Part shown: piece by piece, positions 37,201 through 48,263 of the stretch
Layout of the letters: each line of letters opens with the position of its first letter
Position numbering within the stretch: the first letter of the stretch is position 1
From: Nicotiana tabacum
Taxonomy: Eukaryota > Streptophyta > Magnoliopsida > Solanales > Solanaceae
Reading direction: 5' to 3'
NCBI RefSeq assembly: GCF_000715075.1
Contig: NC_134089.1
Location: 68,492,697 to 68,556,696, forward strand
Length of the DNA: 64,000 nt
The notes under the pieces: generated by a model
Databases searched by the model: none
The model's input: only the letters and a program-made list of their open reading frames with translations
What the model was told of the DNA's origin: nothing
Position numbers and translations under genes: made by a program

Positions 37201-38836
37201 TATAATGACCCAACCGATCGTTTTGAGTTCTAGCGCGTCGTTTGGTAGTTTGAGGCCTTGAGCAGCTTCTCTTCATGTATCATGACTTGCATGTGTAGTT
37301 GGTTTCGATTTTCGAGAAGTTCGGAGATAATTTGGAGGAATAATTATAACTTTAAAATCTTTAAGTTGAAAGAGTTGATCAAGATTTGACCTTTGAGTGA
37401 ACGACCTCGGAATAGAAATTTGAAGGTTCCAATAAGTTCGTATGATTATTTTGTACTTGGGCGTATGTTCGAATCGAGTTTCGGTGGACCGGGAGCGTTT
37501 TAGTACTTATTATAGGAAGTTGGCATTTTGAAGGTCTTAGAATTTTCTAAGTTTGATTTGAAGTAGACTTTGGTATTATCGATGTCCATTTGGGATTCCG
37601 AGCCTTGGAATAGGTTCATATTGTGATTTGTGACTTGTACGTAAATTTTGGTATTGTTAAGGGATGTCTAAATGTGATTTGGACTCGTTCGACAAAGTTT
37701 GAATGTTTGAAAGTTAAAAGAAGGTTTGATTGTTGATTTGTGGTTTTGATGTTATTCGTGGAGTATTGAGCCTTTGGATAAGTTTGGATAATGTATTAGG
37801 ACTGGTTGGTGTAATTGGACGAGATCCTAGGGTCCTCGGGTGAGTTTCAGATGGGCTACGGGCCATTTCGCTATGTTTGGACTGCTATTTCTGGTATCTG
37901 GTGCTTCCTCTTCGCGATCGCGTTCGCGGAGGTCTTTTGGGCATTAGGCAGTTTATACTTCGTGTTCGTGAAGAAGGTGACGCGTTCGCGAACCTTTGGG
38001 TGGCGGAGCATCGCATCGTGAGATGGGTTCCGCGATCACATAGAAGGATATTCGGCAAGAGGCACTAGGTTCTTTGTCCTACACTTCCGCGAGTGATATG
38101 TCACGTTCGCTAAAGATTGTTGAGTTGGTCACCGCATTTGCGACCAGTGTGTCACGTTCACGAAGAACGAATGGGTAGCTGGTTGAGTTTGGTCCTCGCT
38201 TCCGCGATAGCGAAGAAGGGATCGTTGGGGTAGATTTCATCTTATTTCGGATTTTGGCTCATTTCTTCCACTTCTCACTTGGATTGGGCGATTTTTTAAG
38301 GTATTTGAGGGGATACTTTTATCATCTAAGGTAAGGTAAATAATTTTCACATACTGTGAGTTAAATATGTGAATAATATATGGATTTTAACATGGAAATT
38401 GATAGAAAAATGTGGAATTTTTGAAAAAAATCCTAGAATTTGTATTTTTAGACTTTGACCATGAAACTGGACATGGAATTTGGCATAAATTATATATTTG
38501 AGTTCGTGGTACTATGAGTAATATTTATCTTCAAAATTTTTGGAATTCGGGCACGTGGGCCCGGGGTAGACTTTGTTGACTTTTTGAGTAGAGTTGGGAA
38601 TTGTTGTAAATTGTTAAATTACGGGTATTTGAGTATATTTTGATTCGTTTGCACGTTGTTTGATTAGTTTTGGATTGTTTGACATATGTTTGAGGTGTTA
38701 GAGAGGCGTCAGAGCAGGTTATCGGATTTCAGAGTGAGGTAAATTTTTTGTCTAACTTTGTGAGTGGGGAATTTATCATGTAGGTGCTACACTTGTTATG
38801 TGCTATTTGTTGTAGGAGATAAGCACGTATGAGGTA
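37201..38836 (+). mobile_element. Truncated 3' LTR of element D
   Basis: It starts TATAATGACCC (TG to TA) and is collinear with the 5' LTR up to GCACGTATGAGGT. It then switches to unrelated sequence at the palindrome GAGGTAACCTC (38831-38841). It retains the palindrome cassette (37911-38220) and weakened donor-like sites at about 38336 and 38739. The second module, the acceptor block and the LTR end are lost. The breakpoint is about 460 bp upstream of the RPL5 ATG, in the same orientation. Confidence 0.75.
37911..38220. repeat. Palindromic-word cassette in D 3' LTR
   Basis: TTCGCGATCGCGTTCGCGG opens the cassette; further words include ACGCGTTCGCGAA, TCCGCGATCA and TTCCGCGATAGCGAA. It is collinear with the 5' LTR cassette but differs in many words, so the block is diverging quickly. 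Confidence 0.72.
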
Positions 38837-39296
38837 ACCTCAAAACCTATTTCCGCAAATGCCACTGCTCTTATGAGTGTGTGGGCGTATAATTTTTTTT
38901 TCATGTTTCTCACTTACATATCAATTCAAAATAATTAGCATTAATAAAATATGATGGCTGGAGCGCTGCTAGAAATGAAGGATTTTAATTGAAATGTAAG
39001 ACAAGGTTATTTTTGAAGCTAAATTTTAACGGAGCACATGAATACCTAATTGCAAATTTAGAACCAAATTGATACGGCGAAGACAAAGACAGAAAAACCT
39101 CTCGGATCTCTATTGGAAGGGTAATAGCCTCAAGGGTAACAAAGTCAAATCGTATCATTAGGATCGGTCTACTAGGGTTTTTGTTTAGGTATTTTAGCTT
39201 TGCCTCGCACAAGTATTTGTTCTCTCCACAAACAGCTTTTCCTCATTTCCCCACCCCCTCAACCCCCCGCCGCCGGAGGCTAATCCAGGAAGAACA
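38837..39296 (+). promoter_or_regulatory. RPL5 promoter and 5' UTR region
   Basis: 460 bp between the LTR breakpoint and the RPL5 ATG. It contains ACTAGGGTTTTTG (39171-39183), whose AGGGTTT is a telo-box as commonly found near the start site of plant ribosomal protein genes. A CT-rich 5' UTR ends in CCCCGCCGCCGGAGGC..AACAATGG. The exact transcription start is not visible. Confidence 0.6.
39174..39182 (+). promoter_or_regulatory. Telo-box
   Basis: AGGGTTTTT (reverse AAAAACCCT) about 115-120 bp upstream of the ATG. Telo-boxes co-ordinate ribosomal protein gene expression in dividing plant cells (established knowledge); use here is inferred from position. Confidence 0.55.
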
Positions 39297-42200
39297 ATGG
39301 TAAGATTCACTGATCTTCTAGCTTGTTCGGATAATCATATGTAGCATTTCTCCATTTCCTCTTTCCTTTTCGTTGCTTTTGTTACATAGATTTGCTAAAT
39401 AGTTTTTTCTACCTTTTGATTAATACAATTTACCTTATCAAAAAAAAAGAAAAATAGCTGAAAGACTGCGTTACTATTGTTGTAAAACGGCTTAGGATTC
39501 TGGGTTGTGAGGTTTATAAAAATTAATCAGCCATCTTCACTACTTGACGGTTTATGCGATGTTTACTGTTTATATCCTGTAACTTACTTGTTTATTTGTG
39601 CTCGTAGATAATTTTTTGAGGAGCTTGAATCTTTGGTTCTGTTGTCTGCTCGTTTACACATTATACACACACACTACATATATATGTATATATGTTTGTA
39701 TGTGTGTAGATTGATCTCTGTGTATATGTTTATATGTGTATGCGTTTGTGTATATTTTGTGTTTATCAGGAACTATGGTCCTTATTGACATATAGTCGTG
39801 CTGACACGCAGATGCTTTTTTTTTTTGCTTAATTAGTCGTGTTGAGAGCTTGTAATTGATGCACTAGTGTCAATTTTAACTTAATGCAGAGAATAACTCT
39901 GCATTTAGATTGAAGTACATTTTTAAAATTGAAGCTTTATTCTCTTGCTTTATTTCCCAACAGAGTTTGCTATGAATTTTTCTCAATTTATCTCTATACT
40001 TCTGCTAATGTAAGTATGCATACTTTCTTATTGATTCTTACCAAAATTATGTGCAGGCATTCATCAAAGTCCAGAAGACTAGGGCTTACTTTAAGCGTTT
40101 CCAGGTTAAATTCAAGAGAAGGAGAGGTACAATGTACTTTTATTCATCCTTTATTTTTTTCGATATCAAACCGTTTTCCTCTGCAGCTCATAACTCTTGC
40201 TACTGTGCAGAGGGGAAGACTGACTACAGAGCGAGGAATCGCCTGATTAATCAGGACAAAAACAAGTACAACACTCCAAAATATCGTTTCGTTGTCCGAT
40301 TTGTATCCTAAACATTTACTCTACCTTAGAAGCATCAACTTCTTGCTTTAGATGACTTCCTCTTGGGATGTGATATATTTATTTTTGACAATATCTTCAA
40401 TTCAAGATCAGGTTGCTATTGCTGTTAGTTCTTTCCTGTTAATATCTGATGCCGAATGGGTGAAGTTGATAAATTGGCATTAGCTGTTCTACGTTGCTTT
40501 ATTTTCCTTAACGTCTTTCAGACTAACAAGGACATAATCGCCCAAATTGTGTCTGCTAGCATAGCCGGTGACATGATTCTTGCTTCTGCATATGCTCGTG
40601 AGCTGCCTCAGTATGGCCTCAAAGTTGGACTGACAAATTATGCTGCTGGTATTTTCATAACCTTTTCTTGTTGGGTCATGTCACCTGAAATTGTGTATTT
40701 CTTCTCTGATTGGTGCTAATTCATTCAATGTTTAATTAGCTTACTGTACTGGACTTCTCTTGGCAAGACGAGTTCTCAAGAAACTCGAAATGGATGAGGA
40801 GTATCAAGGAAACCCTGAGGTAAGTGACAGCTGCTATATCAAGGATACATGTTATTTTGCTGTCTGTATTTCCATTATTTACTTTGTAATGGGTGTTATC
40901 AATCTTTACAGGCCAGTGGAGAGGATTACTCAGTTGAACCCGCTGAAAGCAGGAGGCCGTTCCGTGCTCTCTTGGATGTGGGCCTTATTAGAACTACTAC
41001 TGGAAATCGTGTTTTTGGTGCTCTAAAGGTATAATGCTACTTTTGCTGTCCGGTCTATTATACCCTGTTGTAATCTAAATTGCATTGTAGTTGTGATTTG
41101 AAAAAAGTTTTTGATGAAACAGCTGCTTCAACTTGGCATAACCCCCAAAACTGCATTGCAACAATAGTTGCCAATGTCCGAGGAACTCAAAGAGTTGTTT
41201 GTCTATTTAAATATTTCTGGTTTAGTTGGTTCTTTTGATGTGCCTGGCAGATGGTCTTTAAATACAAGTCTCTTCCCTCTTGTAGTGGGCCTCTCTCAGT
41301 AGGATTTATCCTGCAATATGACTGATCGCATTTACTATTCTTTGCTTCTGTCCAGGGTGCATTGGATGGTGGACTTGATATTCCTCATAGCGAAAAGAGG
41401 TTTGCTGGGTTCAGCAAGGACTCCAAGCAACTTGATGCTGATGTTCACCGCAAGTACATCTATGGTGGCCATGTCGCAACATATATGAAGGTGATGCAGA
41501 AAGCACTATATTTTGATCGTTATATTGTTGTATCAGTTATAGAATCCATGGACAATGTTTGTGCTAAGTGGGTAATGAGGCGGTTCTTGTTTGATGGACC
41601 TGGCATCTTCCTATTGTCCATCTCTAAAATGCCGACAAACCTGTGTGTTTTTTCAGACTTTGACTGAAGATGAACCTGAGAAATATCAGTCTCACTTTAG
41701 TGAGTACATTAAGCAAGGTCTTGAGGCTGATGATCTCGAGGAGATGTACAAGAAAGTTCATGCTGCCATACGTGCTGATCCAAGCCCAAAGAAATCTGAG
41801 AAGCAGCCTCCCAAGCAGCACAAGAGGTCTGGTTTTATTTTTAGTTTGTTTAATCCCGTATGAGCCGTTATGAGTTTGTTATTTCTATTAAAAAGTTTTA
41901 GTTGCACTTGCAAAAAATGCGTCAAAGTGCAAATGTCAGGGTGATTTAAAGTCCTCCAGCACATTGGTTTTGTTTTCTGTGCATATGGAGGCTCCATACT
42001 TCCTGTTTATGTTATTCGAACATAGGTCTTCTTTGATTGTCTTGTGGTGGATAATTCTGCTGTGCCATGCGTTGAATATATATGGCATGTTTGCTGACCA
42101 GACCAATTAAAATGCTCTGTGATTGTATCAGTCTGCTAAGTACATGGCATGTTTGCCGACCAGACCAATAAAATTGATGTAAAAGGGCAGCCTGGTGCAC

Positions 42201-42584
42201 AAAGCATCCCGCGTCCACGCAGGGTCCGGGGAAGGGCCTCACCCCAAGGGAGTGTGATGTAGGCAGTCTACCCTGATGCAAGCATCAGTGGCTAATTCAC
42301 ACAAAGACAACTTGACCGTTGCTCCAAGGCTCCCCTTCTGACCAATTAAATTGATGTGATGTCAGTATTCTAAGTACATGGCATGTTTTTTGCTGACCAG
42401 ACCAATTAAAATGCTTAAAATGCTGTGATTATCCTTGTTCTAAATAATTTGTTCTTTGGGCTTCTATTGCAGGTACAACCTGAAGAAGCTGACTTACGAG
42501 GAAAGGAAGGCCAAGTTGATTGAGAGACTGAATGCTTTGAATTCAGCTGCTGGTAACGACGATGACGAGGAAGATGATGATTGA
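39297..42584 (+). CDS. RPL5: 60S ribosomal protein L5 (uL18), nine exons
   Basis: It encodes a 301-residue cytosolic ribosomal protein L5 (uL18), which binds 5S rRNA and, with RPL11, delivers it to the 60S subunit. Exons: 39297-39299, 40057-40126, 40211-40302, 40522-40648, 40740-40819, 40912-41028, 41356-41490, 41657-41826 and 42473-42584. All introns are GT-AG and the joined frame is open. Exon 1 codes only for the initiator Met, so that ATG sets the start. Recognisable stretches are [19 protein letters not shown] at the N terminus, [52 protein letters not shown] and the basic [15 protein letters not shown] near the C terminus, followed by an acidic DDDEEDDD tail. Length and order match plant RPL5. 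It is the only apparently intact gene in the window. Confidence 0.97.
39655..39770. repeat. CA/TA/TG-rich low-complexity tract in RPL5 intron 1
   Basis: ACACACACTACATATATATG, TATATATG and GTATGTGTGTAG runs lie inside the 757-bp first intron. It is an ordinary microsatellite-like tract. Confidence 0.6.
42085..42425. repeat. ~40-bp motif repeated three times in RPL5 intron 8
   Basis: CATGGCATGTTTGCTGACCAGACC followed by AATTAAAATGCT occurs at about 42085-42120, 42144-42180 (with changes) and 42377-42418. The third copy is separated from the second by the SINE insertion and its target duplication. The intron sequence was duplicated before the SINE arrived. Confidence 0.65.
42181..42339 (+). mobile_element. 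Au-type SINE in RPL5 intron 8
   Basis: A 159-bp insert begins AAAAGGGCAGCCTGGTGCAC and contains GGGTCCGGGGAAGGGCC and GGCAGTCTACCCTG, the hallmark blocks of the plant Au SINE (tRNA-derived, moved by LINE enzymes). An 18-bp target duplication flanks it: GACCAATAAAATTGATGT (42163-42180) and GACCAATTAAATTGATGT (42340-42357), one mismatch. It sits in the sense orientation of RPL5. Confidence 0.88.
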
Positions 42585-43443
42585 GCGACACTAGAATTAT
42601 GAGATGTTGTTGCTTATGGTTTTGTTATACTGTCTGTTCTTCCTAGATAGAAATCTCAGTTTTGCATGCTTTAGTAGAACGGTAATCTCTCTCTTTGACA
42701 ATGTATGAGGTTAGATTTGACAAGTGCATGAATTCTGTTAAGTACTATTGAATAGCAATCTGTTGTTTTGGGACCTTGACCTCATGCTTTAGATCAATGC
42801 AATGGGATTTTTTTGGATTATTTTCGTGTCTTTGTGAAGCTTTTGGTTTCTTTATGATGAACGAATGTAGTGTGCGTCACTTATCTTGCAAAGTTAACCT
42901 TGTTAGTCATGGCTTTAGCAATCGGTGTTTGGGCTCAATAACTGGTTGGTCATGCCTACAATAATTTGCAGCTGTGGATTTGTGGCATCGCAGTTAATAA
43001 TAATGCCTAATAAGTTGCTTAGGCATCTAGCCCTTTTCTGTTGTTAGGTTCTCTTGTGATGATTGTCATTCATTTGCCTGCAATTGAAAGTTTATGCTTT
43101 CTTTGGTGTCGATCTAATCTAAAATTTATTCTCTTGTTTTGTTCATTAGAATGTTTTGATTTGTTTAATCTCGTCATGTAGTATGTACTTCTAGTATGGC
43201 GAGTTCGTTGGCTCTTCTACCAGTTGAATTAGATCCCTAATTGCTTTATTTCAATAGTCTTGTATTGTTCCATCGTGTTGTCCCTAATTGCTTTTGGTGT
43301 TGAGTAAAGGAGAATTGTGGAGGGTGCGGTGCCTGGAATGGGTTGAATTAGTCAATGAATATAGGTTGTGAGCGGAATTTTTTTTTTAATTAAAAAAAGG
43401 GAAATTTCACATTAGAACAATTGAGCTCCCTACTTTTCAATTA
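42585..43443 (+). other. RPL5 3' UTR and intergenic DNA
   Basis: It contains the 3' untranslated region (T-rich; exact poly(A) site not visible) and anonymous sequence up to the MULE. No gene is seen. 43435-43443 (TTTCAATTA) is the proposed left target copy of the MULE. Confidence 0.5.
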
Positions 43444-43484
43444 GAATTTTTACATTCCTATGCCATATAGTAAACTATATTACC
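43444..43484 (+). repeat. Left terminal inverted repeat of MULE
   Basis: 41 bp from GAATTTTTACATTCC to ATATTACC. It is two bases shorter at the tip than the right end, so the outermost bases may have been lost or the exact end is uncertain. Confidence 0.75.
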
Positions 43485-43614
43485 CTTAATGTTTAAGATT
43501 TGATATAATTATATTTAGTATACCTAATTACCAATCATATACCATTATGTCTTTTAACGGTACATTAATTGTACCATATATCCCTCCTAAATTAATGGTA
43601 TCGTATATTCCTCC

Positions 43615-43655
43615 AAATCTCCCCCCCCCCCCCCACCACACACACACACATTTCT
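43615..43655. repeat. Poly-C / CA microsatellite
   Basis: A C run of about 14 is followed by ACCACACACACACACA, in the 5' leader part of the Ulp1-like gene. Confidence 0.8.
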
Positions 43656-43856
43656 CTCTCCCAAACCCACACCCTCACCCATGTATCACCCCACACCCAC
43701 GTTTCTTTCCTATTATTTCTTCTGCTAAAACCAGAGAAACAGATGTAACCCCCACCATTAACGTCCAATTTCAAGTTTTTTCTTCTACAACCAATCAAAA
43801 TTGAAGTTAATTCTTCAAAGTTCATACACATTTACCTTCAACTTCAAAATTTCTCA

Positions 43857-46800
43857 ATGAAGAAGAACAAACCTTCAAAGCACAATCCTAAAAAAGCTAG
43901 TGAAGCTCATATACCTTCTTTCGATTTGGGTGTATTATCATCACATTCACCCAAAAAGCATGGGAAATCTGCACGTGCAATTGTAGATAAGAAGCATAAT
44001 CTTTCTCCGCGTCAAATCAGGGCTGAAGCTAGAACTAAACAAAAACATGTTCGATGCTGGAGAATCTTCGACGCCAATCAAACAAGCGAAAATGAGACGA
44101 AAAGAGATAGTTTCCGATGATGAATTTGTAGAAGATGTGTCTATCATTAAACCTGGAAAGAAAGCGAAGGTGTCTCCCAGTTCAAAAACTCCCCAAAAGA
44201 AGAAAAATTCAAAAAAAGCCCCTAGTGTTAAATCTCCTAAAAATGTTCGAAAACAGTCATTGGTGAAGGTAAGATTTTGTAATTTCTTCACTAGTTATTT
44301 CGTTTGTTTTAGTTATTAAAAATCTACATAATCTGTATTTTTTCTGCTTTGTAGATTTTTTGATATTATTTTGTATATAAATTGCAAATGTATCTATGTT
44401 TTTTAAGCATTGAATTAATGTGAGATTATTTGTCTTCATTTTGAAGATTAATTGTAGCTTTATTGATCTGTTTAAAATTTGTTGATATTTTGTATATTTT
44501 TTGAAGTTATTTTGTAGATAAATTGCAAATGTATCTATGTTTTTTAAGCACTGATATTAATGTGAGATTATTTATATTTTGTGTAGAATGGACATTTTTT
44601 TGCATCCCATAATGTTGATTATGGGGTGCTTAGATTCCAGACATTATGTGACCCTAGCATTTCTAGCCAAATTAAAGGGCTTTTGTCTCCAAATAGTTTG
44701 AAGCTATTCGAGAAGACATGCTTTGGTTATTTACTGTCATTTTTCAATTTATGCATGCAAAATCAAGCTATTCATCTTCTTATGAAGTATGAATTGAATT
44801 CATCCGATGCTTCTTATTTTTCAGTTGAGTTAAAAGGTGAGAGGTTAAATTTTGGATTGAGAGAGTTTGCAGTAATAACTGGTCTTAGATGTCATACCGA
44901 TGTGACAGATTTTGGTTACACACCGAATTATGTCAGTAAGATAATGAGCAGTTACTTTCCAAACAAGGTAAAAGTGGAGAAGATATACCTAAAACAGATT
45001 GTAATCAACAAAAGCTGGTAAATGATGAGGATGCAGTAAAGTTATGTATTCTATATCTCATAGAATTCTTCATTTGTCCTTTAGAGGAAGACCATATTGG
45101 GTTGATAGATCATTTTAGGTTTTATTTGGTGGAATCCGGTCAGTACGAGACATTTCCATGGGATATTTAGTCTTACAAACAGTTGATTGAATCAGTTAGC
45201 CACATGCTAAATCCTTTCGTTCATTCTTATCTCATTCGAGGATTCCCACTAACCATGCAAGTATGGTTGTATGAGTGTTGCTCCTCCGTCAACACTGATA
45301 TAGCTACAAAGATTTCTAATTCAATCCCTCGCATACTTAATTGGTCAGCTAGTAAGGGTCATATTTGGTTAGCTGCAATTGAGGACAGAATGATCAAGCA
45401 TGAATGGATGAAGGTAAATAGTTTTTATTTAGGATTATATAATTTACCTACAAAATATCTACAATTTGTCTACATATTCTACCTTAATCAAACTAATCTG
45501 TTTTTTTTTCTCATTCAGTTCACCAACATAAATGAATCATCTGAAGAGCTTTCAGTGATGTCTTTGCCTAATAAAGTTGAGTACATAATTGAAGAGGTTG
45601 AACATGTTTATGAGGATCCCAAAGTTTATGCTCCTCCATTGGAACCCAAAGAATCAATTGGAAAAGAGGACAAGAAGTCTATTCTTCGTAAAATAAGAAA
45701 GTTAAAAAGAGGTCTTGAGAAGGTAACATGTATTCCTAAACAACATTGTGATGTATACATAATAGTGCATCTGTTCTTTAATGTATGTTAAGACATATTT
45801 TGAAGTTAATTATGTATTTTTTTAATATGTAGGTCGATGAAAAGCTTGAAGATTTTAGGAAAGATGTCTTTGAAGAACTAGGTAGCCTTCGAGTGCTAAT
45901 AAATGAGTCAGTCAAGACTGTTTTGCAGGTGATAAACAGTCCAAATGATCAAGTTGATGCAAATGTAACATTTGAATTTTATTCATATTAATAAAACTAT
46001 TTATGTCACCTCTAAACTATATATCCTAAATAATATAAAACTTTCAGTTTGCTGGGAGTTCAACCAAAAATACTGACCAACCAAAAGACAAGAACAATCA
46101 GCAATTTCAGTTCACTAGTAGAGAACCAGTGCAGGCCAGCACCAGCAAACAAGTATCTACAAAATAACTCCACTTTATCTACAATTATCTACAGAATATC
46201 TACAAAATATCTACAATTTATCTATATTATATATATATAAAATATATACAAATAAATACAACATATTGGCACAACTCTACAGATTTATGTAGATCTTATA
46301 ACCCACCAATATATCTTCTTAAACTGTCAAGCCACTACTATCCAGTATGATTTAACATTTTTAATGAAAAAAACAAAACATGTTGAAGGTGCACTTGGTG
46401 AAGAAAATCATCCAGCACGTGTTGATTTATATACATATTTTGAAGGTACAGTTGATGAAGAGAATGTAGGTATGAAATTGTATTCAGAGATATTTGCTTT
46501 ATGTTTCAATATTTTTACCATTCTATTAAGCTAGATATACATGGTGTTACAGAGAGGGAAGATATGCATGCACAATCTCCAATTCACGGAGTGACAGTAG
46601 CATCTCAAAGAGAACAACAGAATGAGGAAGATGACAATGTAGGTGAAGAGGCAGAGTATGTGAATGTAGGTGATTCAGAACAATCCGGAGGTGAGAAGAA
46701 GGAGGTTACACTTGATGATTTCGAGCTACCTGATAACTTCTCTCAATTGGTTAAGTTCGGCGAGCCTATACAAGATGAAACAACACTCGTGCATCAAGGT

Positions 46801-48263
46801 AGAACAAGGTATCCAGCTAAGCATGCCCGATCACCATTTCTCCCTTTATACAGTTCTGATGACAGCACCTCGGTTGGACCTCAAATTTTTCACCTCAAGC
46901 ACCCATTTACTATTGTTATTGCTCAAAATGTAGATCCTAAGTTGTTGGATCAATTCAACAAGTGGTTATACCATGGTACCAACACAGGTTCAAGGAGGTT
47001 AGTTTGCACAATTTGACATTTTTATTTCAGTATTCATCTTTTACACATCCACTTCATTCAACAATTTTATTTTAATTTCTATTTGTTTATATAGGAGGAA
47101 GGATCCGTATTCTATAAAGGACAACCAAATTAAGCCATGGTTAGATCCTGGAGTGGAAAAGGTTGACAAGAAGGAGTGGTTCTTTTCCCTGGCACACCCC
47201 GGACAAGTCCTCAATGACTCGGTAAGATTCAATGTATCTGATTGTAGATATTTTGTAGTTAATTTGTAGATAATTTGTATTCTGATTGTAGATGCTTGAT
47301 TTTCTGTTTGTAATGTAATTGTAGTTATTTTGTAGTTTTGTGTAGATTATTTGAATATAACTTGTAGTATAAATGCAATCTATTTTTGTCGTAGCACATT
47401 AATGTTATAATGTATTACTTGAGAAAAAGAGGCAAGTATGGCCCATACAATAAGACTAGGTTTACTACAACAAATTGTTTGTTCAAGACTAGGATTGATC
47501 AAATTTATGAAAAGTTCAAAAATTCTCCTCAAGAAAAGAGTTTTCTGTTGTCAAACCCCAGGACGTTGTAGCAAAATATATATTGGGGTATAGACTACTC
47601 GCAAATGTTGCATGAGATGAAGTTGATTATGTCATCATGCCCGTCAACATTGTAGAAAAATTTCACTGGGTGTTGTTTGTTTTTGACATTGCAGACATGC
47701 AACTTTATACGTGTGATTCCATAGTCTCTTCACGTAATTACCCAATTGTTGAATCTTGTGTCGACAAGTTTTCTGTTATTATCCATTTGTATCTGTCATG
47801 CACCGGTTTTTATGGGAAGCGTAAAGACATCAACTTCAAGAATACAAAGGCATACATTGAGAAAGTTGTTACCGACCCTCTTAACATTCAGTGGATCGTC
47901 GGAGAGATACCACAACAAAAAGAAGGATCACTGTAACAAAAATCTTCTTTCTTTTTATACATTTAACCCTTTTTTCTAATCTTTTGGTAAATATTGACAT
48001 TTTTTTATCTTTGCAGCGATTGTGGTGTATTTGTTGCTGCCTTTGCAGAGTATGTTAGTCTTGGAGAGTTATCAATTCCGGCAGAAGACCTTTTTGATAT
48101 TGATCAACACCATAGACGCTATGGAGTGCTACTTTGGGACTATGCTAGAAAGAAGCAGGAGCATGGGGCAATTAGAGAAAGTGAGGTGACAGGCAAATTG
48201 GCAAGGAGAAAAGGTGCACCAGCCTTGAATGAGAAAACACGAGTCCAGATGAAGAAGAAGTAG
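43857..48263 (+). pseudogene. MULE-borne DUF1985 / Ulp1-protease-like gene, broken
   Basis: The product would be a C48 (Ulp1/SENP-type) cysteine peptidase fused behind a DUF1985 region, as in ULP-like genes spread by MULEs. Visible parts: a Lys-rich N-terminus (43857-44265), DUF1985 (44587-45413; GLREFAVITGLRC), a Glu/Lys-rich linker (45519-45722, 45833-45928, 46048-46151, about 46533-46997), a WFFSLAHPGQVLNDS exon (47095-47221), and the catalytic exons 47395-47932 and 48017-48263. The triad residues are present: His at 47664 (FHWVLF), Asp at 47715 (TCDS), Cys at 48021 (DCGVF). Breaks: frame change near 45012, TAG at 45168-45170, frame change near 47560, TGA at 47616-47618; both stops fall where Trp is expected. 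The start is uncertain because 43857 and 44047 are in different frames. Confidence 0.82.
46150..46260. repeat. Dense CTACAA..ATCTAC repeats in MULE
   Basis: CTACAAAATA, ATCTACAATTATCTACAG and further units recur at about 11-13 bp. It is one of many places in this element with the TGTAGAT/ATCTACA word (see findings). Confidence 0.7.

Larger units (their letters stand above)
30138..38836 (+). mobile_element. Element D: non-coding LTR element with truncated 3' LTR
   Basis: An 8.7-kb element is inserted in LTR E. It has a complete 5' LTR (30138-33136), a PBS (33140-33151), a 4.06-kb internal region (33137-37200), the PPT AAGTGGGAGAGAA (37188-37200) and a 3' LTR that stops after 1636 bp. Like element C it lacks recognisable gag-pol, and its internal ends resemble those of C, although the LTR cassettes differ. 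The left target copy would be GAGAT (30133-30137); the right copy is lost with the LTR end. Confidence 0.8.

Noticed and set aside
38837..39296. Separate minus-strand gene at 38985-39212
   Set aside because: A 75-codon ORF with no domain, lying in the RPL5 promoter and 5' UTR region.
43399..43443. Alternative MULE left end at GGGAAATTTC (43399)
   Set aside because: It resembles the right tip GGGAAAATTTTC, but the flanking 9 bp do not match the right flank, whereas an end at 43444 gives TTTCAATTA versus TTTCAATTT.
44047..48263. Ulp1-like gene as an intact host SUMO protease
   Set aside because: It lies inside matching inverted ends with a mudrA gene and has two frame changes and two premature stops.
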